From Aradus depressus (Eukaryota; Arthropoda; Insecta; Hemiptera; Aradidae), in contig OY759225.1 in the NCBI GenBank assembly GCA_963662175.1, positions 10,861,107-10,925,106 on the forward strand: DNA of 64,000 nucleotides. The letters are read 5' to 3'. The notes under the pieces were generated by a model, which worked only from the letters and a program-made list of their open reading frames with translations, was not told the origin of the DNA and ran no database searches. Below, in pieces: positions 31,836 to 41,311 of this stretch. Made by a program: the position numbers and the translations under genes. How positions within the stretch are numbered: the first letter of the stretch is position 1; every line of letters begins with the position of its first letter.

Positions 31836-32252
31836 AGATCGCGAGTTCGAAACCCGGCCGAGGTCCTTAGGATTTTTATCTGGAAGTTGTAAAAACGTGT
31901 TTCTTAAACTTCTCTGGGATGTTGAATTGATGGTTCTCTCCGGCATTTCTTCCAGAAGTGTTTTCTTTTTTCTGACAATATTTTGGACACTTTCACGTCC
32001 CTTCTTCTGGTCACTTTGAACGAGGGTTGTGACCAGAAGAAGGGACGTGTAAGTGTCCGGATTAAGTTAAGCGATGGTCCCGAGTTTGTACGAAGTCAGA
32101 TACTCGTTGAAGACCCCTACTCTAGACGAATAAACCTAGGTAGTCAATATTTAGCACTCCCACAGCAGAGTCGGGCTCATGTCCACCAGAACGATGAAAG
32201 GTAATAGGCGACATCTCATTGTTAAAGCCCGAGCATGAGTCATAATAACTAT
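31836..32252 (+). mobile_element. SINE family A, diverged, with hairpin insertion
   Basis: Head piece 31836-31900 (GCGAGTTCGAAACCCGGCCG) and body 32061-32252 (TTAAGCGATGGTCCCGAG to GAGTCATAATAACTA) are separated by about 160 bp that include a long hairpin at 31985-32058. Confidence 0.75.
31985..32058. repeat. 30-bp-stem perfect hairpin
   Basis: GGACACTTTCACGTCCCTTC and onward pairs with its complement ending GGGACGTGTAAGTGTCC. Stem about 30 bp with one mismatch, loop about 14 nt. It replaces the usual CGTCC hairpin of the SINE body. Confidence 0.9.
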
Positions 32253-32339
32253 AGGATACATTTATTTTCGTTTATTTCTTCATAAATAAATTGTAATTTT
32301 TTACTTATCTATATCTATTATTCTCTAGTTTTTCTTCAC
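32253..32339. other. AT-rich spacer
   Basis: No feature. Confidence 0.4.
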
Positions 32340-32456
32340 TAATTTATTTACTTTTTTATTTATTCCTCTGTACGTCATACTTTATTTCATTTTGACTCTC
32401 TATTTATTCCTAGGGGACCTCTGTCCCAGAATAAAATTTCTTTTCATTCATTCATT
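32340..32456 (+). mobile_element. LINE 3' end fragment, same family as 6770-7445
   Basis: Shares TATTTATTCCTAGGGGACCT and GTCCCAGAATAAAATTT with that LINE and ends in TTCATTCATTCATT, a tandem tail. Confidence 0.75.
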
Positions 32457-32944
32457 AACTCAAAAATAGTCAAAACAATGGAGAACGTGAAACGTCATTG
32501 ATAACTCGATCTCGGATTTTCGAATGATTAAATTATTTTTGTGACATTAATTGTAAAGAATGTAAAAAGCTGAGGAATGTTATGATGGAGTTGTGTCGAC
32601 GATAGGAAAGTGAATGGATCACGTTAAATCACACATTACTTCAGTAAACAACTTGTTTGTCCCAATGCCATTGGCACTCTGTCGACCCCTATTCGTCTAC
32701 AGGTGTCCTGAAGAGTCCTTCAAGAACGACACGGCTCTGAGTTCCGGGTCAAGGTTTCCTCCCCACTATGTTGTCACTATAGCCCTCTGTAAATATTTCT
32801 GCACTAGTCCTAAAGTCATGTTGTCATATTTACATTCGCTCACACAAGTTGACACTTCACGTCATGACAACCTTACATTGGCATTTTTTTTTTAAAGTTA
32901 TGGTAAATAACTGGTGTAATGTTCATATATGATACTAACATGTT
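32457..32944. other. Unassigned spacer
   Basis: A 93-residue frame at 32614-32895 has no recognised motif. Repeat E trace at about 32480-32520 (ATAACTCGATCTCGGATTTTCG split by two bases). Confidence 0.4.
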
Positions 32945-33300
32945 ATGGGACGAGATTTCTCATAAAAATAATATACGTTGTCTCCTCAATGTTTTATTTT
33001 AGACCAGAACCAATTTTCAACAGTACAGCGTCATCATCAGTGGCACATCTGTGACTACATATTTTTCTATTTTACAAATAGCTATTTACAACTGTATACA
33101 AAAAAATACAACAAGCAAATGTGCTAATAAAGAGATAATGGCAATGTCAAAATGTCATGAGGGGAGAAACCACCCAGTGGTGACACTCCCTAGTCACTGT
33201 TTTTTTCTCGTTTGTAGCTAATCACAGTCACTGTCACTGCTTCTGCTCAGGAGGTCTCTAGGCCATTGACGCTTAAGCCGTCGTTGGGGAAGCGTGACTA
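32945..33300 (-). mobile_element. Penelope-like or retroposon terminal region (family P3)
   Basis: On the minus strand: CCACTGGGTGGTTTCTCC, then the hammerhead-like motif, then TAAAATAAAACATTGAGGAG, an arrangement like the other terminal pieces (motif followed by an AT-rich tail). No coding part. Confidence 0.45.
33002..33047 (-). ncRNA. Hammerhead ribozyme-like motif (P3)
   Basis: Minus strand: stem I GCCA pairs with TGGT; CTGATGA; extra T; helix II GAC with GTT around an 8-nt loop; GAAA; short stem III AA/TT; C before the predicted cleavage point. Confidence 0.45.
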
Positions 33301-33691
33301 CATATAAAATATAAATATGGGAAATTAACTAGCAAAATATTAAAGCATCAGGGTACTCAGCAACAAATAAAATAAAACAACAAACAAAAAATAGAATAAA
33401 ATAATTTTTAAAAAACTGCTTACCTCACCCGTACAGTGTAGAGGCTAAAGAAATATTGGCATAGCTCAATGAGGTGGGGATAGCGACGTTCACTCACTAT
33501 ATACTACATATAAAAAGTATTCATTCGAAAATAATATATACATTAACTAAAATAGATAGATAATCTGTTATTGCACCAAAGATTACAATCTCTATGGCAA
33601 TGAGTGGGTTTTTTTGTTTGTTTTTTTCACAAAATAAATAATTAAAAGATAAAAGTAACAATTCGAAAATGATATAAAACAAGATATGACA
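33301..33691. other. Unassigned spacer
   Basis: A GAGGTAAGC donor-like word on the minus strand near 33420 has no convincing exon attached. Confidence 0.4.
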
Positions 33692-34620
33692 TGAACATTA
33701 GGGTGTCCGCTAATTTGAAAAAGTCCGTTTTTTCGAGGTCCCTTCCCAAAATCGTGTGTAGTTTGGTGAAGAAAAATTTTGTGAATTTTTTCAGATTTTT
33801 CAAAATGAATTTAAAGGTGAGAGGTCAAAGTTTTACATGCAGTTTAAATGGGGTTTTGGAGCTGTTTGAGACTTTTCAGCGTAGTTCCCGGTATTTTAAT
33901 CGAAAAAACCTGAAAATATGTACATTGGGGTTTTGAAGGTCGCTGATTTCAAATTTCATGTCATGAAAAGTTGTAGTCGTCAATAAAAAAGGTATAAAAA
34001 ACGTAAATTATCATTTTTATGGAAATATCAATCAAATATATCAATTTATATGTTTTCAAGTTCTCTAAACTCAAATTCAATGTCAGATTCAACATTTGAC
34101 AATTACAGCTGTGAGAAACAGTCATTAATTTGTCAAAATTACAGATGTAAAAATCTAATTTATCTAATTAATGACTGTTTCTCACAGCTGTAATTGTCAA
34201 ATGTTGAATCTAACATTGAATTTGAGTTTAGAGACCTTGAAAACATATAAATTGATATATTTGATTGATATTTACATAAAAATGATAATTTACGTTTTTT
34301 ATACCGTTTTTTTGACGACTACAACTTTTCAACGTGCATTTTTGACATGAAATTTGAAATCAGCGACCTACAAAACCCCAATGTACATATTTTCAGGTTT
34401 TTCCGATTAAAATACCGGGAACTACGCTGAAAAGTCTCAAACAGCTCCAAAACCCCATTTAAACTGCATGTAAAACTTTGACCTCTCACAGGCACCTTTA
34501 AATTCATTTTGAAAAATCTGAAAAAATTCACAACATTTTTTTTCACCAAACTACACACGATTTTGGAAAGGGACCTTGAGAAAACGGACTTTTTCAAATT
34601 AGCGGACACCCTAATGAACA
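33692..34620. mobile_element. Foldback element 3, near-perfect 400-bp arms
   Basis: Element 33698-34614 starts TTAGGGTGTCCGCTAATTTG and ends with the complement. TGAACA flanks both ends (33692-33697, 34615-34620), a possible 6-bp target duplication. Arms of over 400 bp differ at few positions and meet around ACAATTACAGCTGTGAGAAA. The arms carry ATCAGCGACC. The mirrored frames on the two strands (starting MNIRVSANLKKS and similar) are the same arm read twice and are not credited as genes. Confidence 0.92.
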
Positions 34621-34692
34621 TGAATAAATAAATAAAAAATAATAATAATAAAATATATATATATATATCCATCTTACATGCAACAAATTAAA

Positions 34693-35089
34693 TTAAATTA
34701 TTCTTTATTTTCAAAGCATCAGTAAAAAATAAAAATAAATTGTTAATTTTTCTAACTTCTAAATTATTTAAAATATGCACAAATGTTTCTGAGTAATATT
34801 CTGGTCTGGGGATACACAAGGAGGGACAATATAACAAAAAGTGTATGAGGTCGTCCTTTTCATCTAAGGTACAGAGCCTGCAGACACTTTCAGGACAAAC
34901 TCATAAGCTCTCCAAGTAATATTCTAAAATTTCTATTGCTATTGTGGAGACGAATTTGAGCTAGAAGTCGGAGTTTTTCAATATGGCAGTTCAATGAAAG
35001 ATAGCTTTCCTGAGTCCCTAAAGCACTGACCAATCGGTAGAGGGAGTTGTATTTCGAATTTAATATTGTATTTATATCCAATAACTAAA
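34693..35089 (-). pseudogene. LINE ORF2 C-terminus (third family)
   Basis: The minus-strand frame from 35081 reads LRLLAQIRLHNSNRNFRILL. After a frameshift near 34895 it continues SVCRLCTLDEKDDLIHFLLY then CPSLCIPRPEYYSE, giving a C-x2-C...H...C LINE C-terminal zinc motif, and ends FFTDALKIKNNLI before the stop. The 3' end runs into an AATTT-type repeat tail (34680-34700). 5'-truncated. A SINE has inserted at the upstream side (35090-35396). Confidence 0.82.
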
Positions 35090-35408
35090 GAGGGCGCCGG
35101 TAGCTCAGTGGTATGCGTGCTTGACTTCTGAGCTCAAGGTCGTGGGTTCGTAGCCCGACCGAGGCCCGCCGTCCTTCGGATGGGACGTTAAGCGATGGTC
35201 CCGAGCCTGTACGATGTCAGGTACTCGTTAAAGACCTCTACCCTAGATGAATAAAAATTTAGGGTAGGCAAAATTTAGGACTTCCACAGTAGAGTCGGGC
35301 TCATGTCGACCAGAGTGACGAAAGAGCGCTCTGGTAGTAGGCGATATGACCTCGTAGTTAAAGCCCGGGCATGAGTCATAAAACCTAACCTAACCTCCAA
35401 TAACTAAA
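35078..35408 (+). mobile_element. SINE family A with 12-bp target duplication
   Basis: SINE 35090-35396 is flanked by CCAATAACTAAA (35078-35089, 35397-35408). It has an intact tRNA-like head, lacks the first hairpin (head joins GGCCC to GCCGTCC), and has tail AAAACCTAACCTAACCT. A clean, recent-looking insertion. Confidence 0.96.
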
Positions 35409-35565
35409 ATAAATATCTACAATAATAATAAAATAAAAGTATTTGCAATAATATCAACAAACCGTCAAAAGATAATATTTCAGTTTGTTTTGGTGTAAAT
35501 AATTTGAAAGTTATTTTGTTTTGAGTTTTCTCAACTTCTAAGTTGTGGAAACTTGTAATAAATGA
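35409..35565. other. AT-rich spacer into Penelope-like tail
   Basis: 35528-35565 has TCTCAACTTCTAAGTTGTGG and CTTGTAATAAATG, the tail segment seen also at 61225-61275. Confidence 0.6.
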
Positions 35566-35616
35566 ATAAAACAAACTTATTTTTTGAAATATTGTCTATT
35601 CCCCTAAAGATATATA

Positions 35617-35668
35617 TATAACTACCGGTTTCGGCTTTATACCATCGTCAGGTCTAGTTATGAACTAG
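35617..35668 (-). ncRNA. Hammerhead ribozyme-like motif (P4)
   Basis: Minus strand: CTGACGA, extra T, helix II GGT/GCC, GAAA, palindromic stem III ACCGGT, then A. Stem I begins C-G, A-U, G-U. Confidence 0.55.
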
Positions 35669-35940
35669 ATCAGTCTGCAGAGAGCGACCCATCAAATACA
35701 TCTCGGGTGAAAGGATGCTATTAAAACTTGGGAGTCCCCCGGCTGTACCGTTAGCTAACTCATGAAATATTTCCTAACAAAACCTAGTTCTAAATTTACA
35801 TAAAACAATATTACTAGACTAATCGTGGCAAAACAACAAATAAATAAGTACAAATACATTGTTGCTTTGCCATGATTAGTCTAGTAATATTGTTTTATGT
35901 AAATTTAGAACTAGGTTTTGTTAGGAAATATTATTATTAA

Positions 35941-35962
35941 TACCTGACGATGGTATAAAGTA
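35941..35962 (+). ncRNA. Hammerhead-like motif (P4), right arm, deleted
   Basis: CTGACGATGGTATAAAG is present, but the GCCGAAACCGG part is deleted; non-functional. Confidence 0.6.
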
Positions 35963-36024
35963 GTTATATATTTATATATCTTTAGTGGAATAGACAATAT
36001 TTCAAAAAATAAGTTTGTTTTATT

Positions 36025-36715
36025 GAGTTTTCTCTACAATATTTATCCCAAAACATTTTTGATTAGGTCATACAAATGAGCGGTGTCTAGTAAAATTTTC
36101 TTAGGCCTCGAAATTAATTGGTCTTAATTTTTGTTTGATTTCGACAAAAATCTAATCAGATTTTCTAAGTTAGCACATTTGATTGATACCTTCATTCCTC
36201 ATTTGACCCCTCACAGAGTTCCAATCACATACACAGAGACATCAACGCAAAAATATTAAGCCATCTTTAAACGTGAAAACATTAAAAACTCGATCTCAAA
36301 TTTTCGTTCGATAAGAATGCATCATTATGCTAAAGACATTAGATAGTAAAAATTGTCTTACGAAAAATCTCAGGTTATTTGTGAGAGAGGTATTTCGTTA
36401 GTCGTAAACGTGAGTCAGCTTAATCAACTTCATAAGTCGTTACAGAAAATACGGTAGAACGTCATCAATGTAATTATGAGACAAATGTCTGTAAAAGTTA
36501 GCAGAGAAATGTAACTGCAGTGATTAAAAATAAGTATGAGAACAGTTAAAAAGATAAATTGCAAGTTGGCTAATGCAACTCAACTCCGGTCAATGCACCT
36601 TCAGCTAATGTGGAATTTCGTGTCTTCTACAAATATCCTAAAATATTTTGTATTTGTTAGCAAAGATATTAACTGTTGGAAATATTTTAAAACTAAGAAC
36701 AGTTGACCATTGTCT
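36025..36715. other. Unassigned spacer
   Basis: A repeat E trace at about 36270-36310 (ACTCGATCTCAAATTTTCG). No gene. Confidence 0.4.
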
Positions 36716-36812
36716 GAATATAAAATAAATAAAAAACTGTTTTTTTTTAAAATATTGTCTATTTCACAAAATATATATAATATATGGGAGTACTTTCGGT
36801 ATTGCTACCATA
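36716..36812 (-). mobile_element. Penelope-like terminal fragment (family P2)
   Basis: Minus strand: TGGTAGCAATACCGAAAGTACTCC, split as helix II, GAAA and AGTACT, followed by TTTGTGAAATAGACAATATT. The CTGAGGA half is missing, so the hammerhead-like motif is incomplete. Confidence 0.65.
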
Positions 36813-37325
36813 TACATCCACGTATTAACAAATACTGTATTCATTTTCAGTATTCATACTTACCACAGTCCAAATTTTTTACCTCCCGAGAGAAAAATCG
36901 TTTCTCCTCAACAAATGAAAAATGTTGACACCAAAAACGTCCAAAACCAATACATATAACCCGTGCCCCAAGCGGATTCGAATTTAAATAGAATTTAACA
37001 TGGGTTTTAAGATGGGATCGTATTTTAATGCAATACACTACCATTTCTGAACAAAAACAATGAAGTGGATGATTTCTAGGGGTTTTCGAGGGTGCTAAAC
37101 ACGAATATGGTGTTAGAAACTCATTTTGGTACATAACAGCTGTCAAAAACGTTGCCAATACTTTTGATTTTTTATTTACAGTTTTATTTTTTCATTTTAT
37201 TAGTTTTATTGTATAACATTGTAGATTTATTGTATTCTTATACCAAGTTAGGGTTTTCGAGGATGCTGAACACGAATTTAAGGTCAAAAATTGACTTTGA
37301 CACTAAACAGCTTTGACACTAAACC
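36813..37325. other. Unassigned spacer
   Basis: GGGTTTTCGAGG-TGCT-AACACGAAT occurs twice (37079, 37252), a short dispersed direct repeat. No gene credited. Confidence 0.45.
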
Positions 37326-37500
37326 TATCACCTTCTGGTGTCTACTATTCCCTACCACTTACTGGTGTCTACTATTCCCTATCACCTAGTTGTGTCTACT
37401 ATTCCCTATCACCGACGCAAAATACAGAATAAAACTTTTTTGCCACAAGAAGAAATTTGCTTTGCCACAAGAATATTATTCTTGCCGCAAGAATATATTT
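37326..37500. repeat. Two small tandem repeats
   Basis: Three units of GGTGTCTACTATTCCCTA (about 25-bp period, 37329-37412), then several TTGCCACAAGAA units (37438-37495). Confidence 0.8.
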
Positions 37501-37504
37501 TTCT

Positions 37505-37625
37505 CCGTGTAGTAATTAACGTATCTATATGAAATTTCATAATTAAATTTAAATCTTTACAACGAAAATATCTGTTAAATTTCAGCTAAATCAGTCAAAG
37601 GGGAGAGAGGGATTAAGGCTATAGG
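37505..37625 (+). repeat. Dispersed repeat B fragment
   Basis: ATATGAAATTTCATAATTAA, then TTTCAGCTAAATCAGTCAAA and GGGGAGAGAGGGATTA in B order. Confidence 0.65.
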
Positions 37626-38044
37626 CCTGCTACAGACTTTCACTTTTTACTGTTTTCATGATATTTTTGACTTTTTTTCATAGTCGGGTTTTTTTTTATT
37701 ATTTTTAATTAATTTATTTTTATAAGCAAAATTTGAGACTTGCGCACCTTCCCGTTTCCCCAGATTCAAGTTACATAATGTGAAAGTTTTCAGAGATTGG
37801 AAAATGGTGAAGGGGTTGATCCTGGCTTTCCACGACGAATCTTTTGGAAAGTCGCCATAGAAAATCGTTCCTTTCTCAATGGATCCACCTGAAGCTGTCA
37901 GCTACCCCACATCTCTCTTCACGATATCGCCTTTCTCTTTCCAAAATACATTCACTCAAATGAGTTTAATATATGCATATCATGCGCAGCAAAGCTAGTG
38001 CGCACCCTTATTATTTCTGAATTATTGTCATACACTGAATTAAT
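37626..38044. other. Unassigned spacer
   Basis: No recognised feature. Confidence 0.4.
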
Positions 38045-38560
38045 TTTTAATTCCTCAGCTGTACGAAGTAATGTAATCAGTCAATTTTCAAAATTTGAAA
38101 AAAATAAATACTTTTTGTTTGTCTGCTTATAAATGATAGAATGAATATATCAACACGAAAGTTTATATGTGAATCCAGAACTCTCTAAAGACGACATCTA
38201 TTGATTTTCAGCTAAATCGATCAAAAAAAAGAAGGGATTAGGGGGGAGCTTAACACAAAAATGTCAGTATCCATTATGAACGAAAATTGTTTATTTTCAG
38301 CTAAATCAGCCAAATGCAAGGGGAAATTAGTTAAGAGGGCTTAACATAAAACTCTAATAACTAAAAAAAAAAAAAAAACTCTGAAAACCCCAGTGAGCAC
38401 GGTACTTATGAATTTTCCGCAAAATAAGCACAAAAATATCAGAGGGAAGTCAATATGAGGATTGAGTAGCTCCTATGTAACTCAATTGGTTCTAGAGGAA
38501 GAGCGAAAACTTAATTGAAGGAAAATAATAAATTGATACTGATCAAAATGTCTGAAAATC
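38045..38560 (+). repeat. Dispersed repeat B, long copy
   Basis: AGCTGTACGAAGTAATGTAA, then three internal units and AGAGGAAGAGCGAAAACTTA near the end. Confidence 0.75.
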
Positions 38561-38836
38561 TGCGGTTTTAAACATATTTTTAAACAGTTCTATATTTCTC
38601 CCCCGTTTAAACAGTTTTATAATGTCCCTCGTTTAAACAGTTCTATAATGTCCCGTCGTTTAAACAGCTCTATAATCCCCCCCCTTCCCCCCCGTTTAAA
38701 GAGCTCTATAATGTCCCCCCGTTTAAACAGTTTTATAATGTCCCTCGTTTAAACAGTTCTATAATGTCCCGTCGTTTAAACAGCTCTATGATCCCCCCCT
38801 TCCCCCCCGTTTAAACAACTCTATAATGTCCCCCCC

Positions 38837-39245
38837 ATTTAAACAGCTCCTTTTTTTTTTTTTTTTTTTTTTTTTTTTGGGTGCACCTGATCCCCTGAAG
38901 GGGGTCGGTCACATCACCCTTTTATATCGGTAACCTTCTCCAGTTTATTTACACATGACGGTTGTGGACCGGCTCGATGGCTATGGTCCACAGTCGTCCT
39001 TGGTTTACACGAGTGAGCTCGGGATTTCGGGGGGGGGTTCTGTTCTGCCTACTTATCAGAGCTGGGGGTAGCCACCGCAACGCCTGTCGGCGGTCGGCGG
39101 GGCCCCCGGCGCCGGGCTAGAAGGCTTTCTTGATTCTCAGCCAGGAGGAGACGAACCGACCAAAAGCCAGGTAACCAGCCTCCGTCATCAGTCCCGGGAG
39201 GTCCAGTTCCAGGTACGAACCTGTCCGGCGGATTTAAACAGCTCC
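38837..39245 (-). mobile_element. R1-like LINE 3' end, poly(A), 14-bp target duplication
   Basis: Insertion 38851-39231 (minus) has a 28-A tail and perfect flanking repeats ATTTAAACAGCTCC (38837-38850, 39232-39245) taken from the minisatellite. It is 5'-truncated within ORF2 and includes about 240 bp of GC-rich 3' UTR. Confidence 0.96.
39117..39231 (-). pseudogene. R1-like LINE ORF2 last 37 codons
   Basis: Reads RRTGSYLELDLPGLMTEAGY then RFVSSWLRIKKAF and stops (TAG at 39117-39119). Matches 18182-18343 (RRTGSYLGLDLRQLVTE). Only the tail after the zinc region survives, with no function on its own. Confidence 0.88.
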
Positions 39246-39669
39246 ATAATGCCCCCCCCCCCCTTCCCCCCGTTTAAACAGCTCCATAATGCCCCCCCCC
39301 CCCCCCCCCCTTCCCCCCGTTTAAACAGCTCCATAATGCCCCCCCCCCCCCCCCCACCCCTTTCCTACCGTTTAAAGAGCTCTATAATGTCCCCCCGTTT
39401 AAACAGCTCTATAATCTCCCCCCGTTTAAACAGCTCTACAATGTCTCCCCGTTTAAACAGTCCTATAATGTCCCCCCCATTTAAACAGTTCTATAATGTT
39501 CCCCCGTTTAACAATGGATTACTCCAATGATATCTTCACGTTCAACCTTGGTTCTTATACAATATTTCAGCTAACGGGAACTGTAGTTGTTATAATGACG
39601 TACCTGAAGGTGACATTTGGGTTTACCTACGTCTTAGACCTTGAACAATCTTTACAGCTGCTCTGTACA

Positions 39670-39839
39670 AACCCGTTTTTGCTCTCCGCCGATTTGGCTG
39701 ACAATCAATAGATGTCGTTCTTAGTGGTCTTTGAATTTATATATGAAATTTTGTATCAATATATTCATTAAAATGGCAGTTATTAGAGTTTTTGTGTTGA
39801 CTTCTCTCTGATCTTCAAATCTGTGTGACTGTGAACACG
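39670..39839 (-). repeat. Dispersed repeat B, reverse half
   Basis: GCTCTCCGCCGATTTGGC and ATATGAAATTTTGTATCAAT, then the orientation switches at about 39830. Confidence 0.7.
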
Positions 39840-40335
39840 ATAACTCCCCATAGAATAAATTTATAGACACGAAATTTTATGTGTGTGTGTGTGTGTAGAA
39901 CCCTCTAAGGATGACACCCATTGATTTTCAGCCGAATCGATTAAAAGAAAAAGAGGATTATGGGGAGGCTTAACACAAAAATCCCAATAACTCCTGATGT
40001 AGTGAATGTATCCACTTGACACTTTATATTTAAAATTTCAATTTAGAATGAATATATCGACAAATAATTTTATATGTATATAAGGACAACACCTATCGAT
40101 TTTCAGCGGAATCGGAATATGGGAAGGGGGATCAGAGGAGGGCTCAATAAAAAAAACCTAATAACTGCCGATGTATTGAATGTATCGACATGAAATTTAG
40201 TATCAGTATTTAGGAGCCTCTATGTAAGTCAACTGTTGAATATTAGCGCAAACAGTTGACTGGTTATGATGGTTATCAAAACTTTGGTTAATTGGTTAAT
40301 TCATTCTGGGGAAGTACATGAGCGGTGATTCAGAT
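39840..40335 (+). repeat. Dispersed repeat B, clearest copy
   Basis: Best example of the family. Units of roughly 185 bp repeat in order: GACACGAAATTTTATGTGTG; AACCCTCTAAGGATGACACC; TTTCAGCCGAATCG; a G-rich stretch; GGCTTAACACAAAAAT; TAATAACTGCCGATGTA. They start again at 40050 and 40180. The copy closes with AACAGTTGACTGG and TCTGGGGAAGTACATGAGCG, then GTGATTCA. Noncoding; all open frames in it are accidental. About 30 pieces occur in this window. Confidence 0.85.
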
Positions 40336-40624
40336 CTATAGCAACAATTAACATATTATATAAGCAGGCGCAAAACCTAGAACATTGAGCTTTAAGTAGT
40401 AATTCTACTCGTTTCATAGTGGAGTTGATTTTCTTAAGTGGGCCATACAGGTTGGAGAATGTCACACGCTGGATGCTAGCCTTGAGCAAATCACAAGAAC
40501 TGTTTTCACTTCTATAACTATTCACACTAATTCCCTGACAGTCTAAGTATTTTTACATTCTTATAGATAACTGTAGTATAAGGTGTAATAATCAATTTTC
40601 ACGTTTCCAAGTCCCATGGATAGG
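40336..40624. other. Unassigned spacer
   Basis: A 74-residue minus frame (40301-40525; SCDLLKASIQRVTFSNLYGP) has a retroelement-like feel, but no motif supports it. Confidence 0.35.
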
Positions 40625-40770
40625 TTTTGACAATTTTTTTTTTGACGCACAGACAGATAGATTTTTTCTTCATGTCCGAAATCTGAAGATCGAAATTCCG
40701 CATCAGATTTTTGATACATCGAATAACTTCTGTACTTCGTAGCTGGGTAAATAAAAAAATTATTCAAACT
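40625..40770 (-). repeat. Dispersed repeat B end
   Basis: GACGCACAGACAGATAGATT, GAAATTCCGCATCAGA and ACTTCTGTACTTCGTAGCTG, the B 3' end. Confidence 0.65.
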
Positions 40771-40938
40771 GGAGAAAAAACTAAGATATATGTGATGTGG
40801 CCATATCAGGACTATGTTATACCAACCACGTTTTTGCAGATCGTTCTCACTCCTCCTCAAATTCAATTCAAACTGATATTACTGGGTATATAGACACACA
40901 CAGAATTACACTGTACAATGAAACTAGGAAAACGACTG
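40771..40938. repeat. Family D repeat
   Basis: ATATATGTGATGTGGCCATA and TTATACCAACCACG as at 18500-18560. Confidence 0.55.
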
Positions 40939-41311
40939 ATGTCAACCAGGGGCGTAGCCAGGGTGGGAGGTACGCGTCCCCTCCCCCCCCCCCCCCTAGC
41001 CAGAGCAAAAAACCAAGATAAAAATTAAATAAACTAAAAAAATAGTTTTTATTAAAAATGGATTGTTTGCAAGTTACCAATAGGATCTTCAAATTTCCCG
41101 TGCGTCTGATTCCTAAATCAGCAATCAGCTGTTACATAAATGTACATGTACAAAACAAGTCATATTACATTTATTTAAATATATATGAATTCGATCATCT
41201 CATTTCCTTGCTCAAAATCGTCATTTATGTTATACTTTATACTCTTAAAGCTGATTTTACATGCGCAGTAAAAATGCAAAGCGCAGCAGTACGCTATTGG
41301 ATGTGAGTCAT

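Larger units (their letters stand above)
35566..36024. mobile_element. Palindromic Penelope-like terminal piece (family P4)
   Basis: Arms start AATAAAACAAACTTATTTTT and end in its complement. The left arm is longer (includes GAGAGCGACCCATC to AGCTAACTCATG). The centre is a tight hairpin: TTACATAAAACAATATTACT with its complement at 35880-35905. Same family as 41325-41716 and as the region beside the GIY-YIG frame at 61230-61690. Confidence 0.85.
38585..39510. repeat. GTTTAAAC minisatellite, split by a LINE
   Basis: Units of about 27 bp, GTTTAAACAGCTCTATAATG followed by a C run of 3 to 20, occupy 38595-38850 and 39232-39510. The core GTTTAAAC is palindromic. Runs of C up to about 20 occur at 39248-39355. 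The frame at 39249-39530 is the repeat translated and is not a gene. Confidence 0.93.

Noticed and set aside
33400..33480. Minus-strand exon ending at GAG/GTAAGC
   Set aside because: Open for only about 25 codons, no acceptor or start, weak composition.
33692..34620. Polinton/Maverick terminal repeats (6-bp target duplication, several-hundred-bp inverted ends)
   Set aside because: No Polinton gene between the arms, almost no spacer, and termini are not AG...CT.
33691..34672. 81- and 117-residue frames on opposite strands sharing the peptide VSANLKKSVFSRSL
   Set aside because: They are the two arms of foldback 3 read outward; the shared peptide reflects the inverted repeat, not gene conservation.
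39249..39530. 93-residue proline/serine-rich repeat protein
   Set aside because: Translation of the GTTTAAAC/poly(C) minisatellite.
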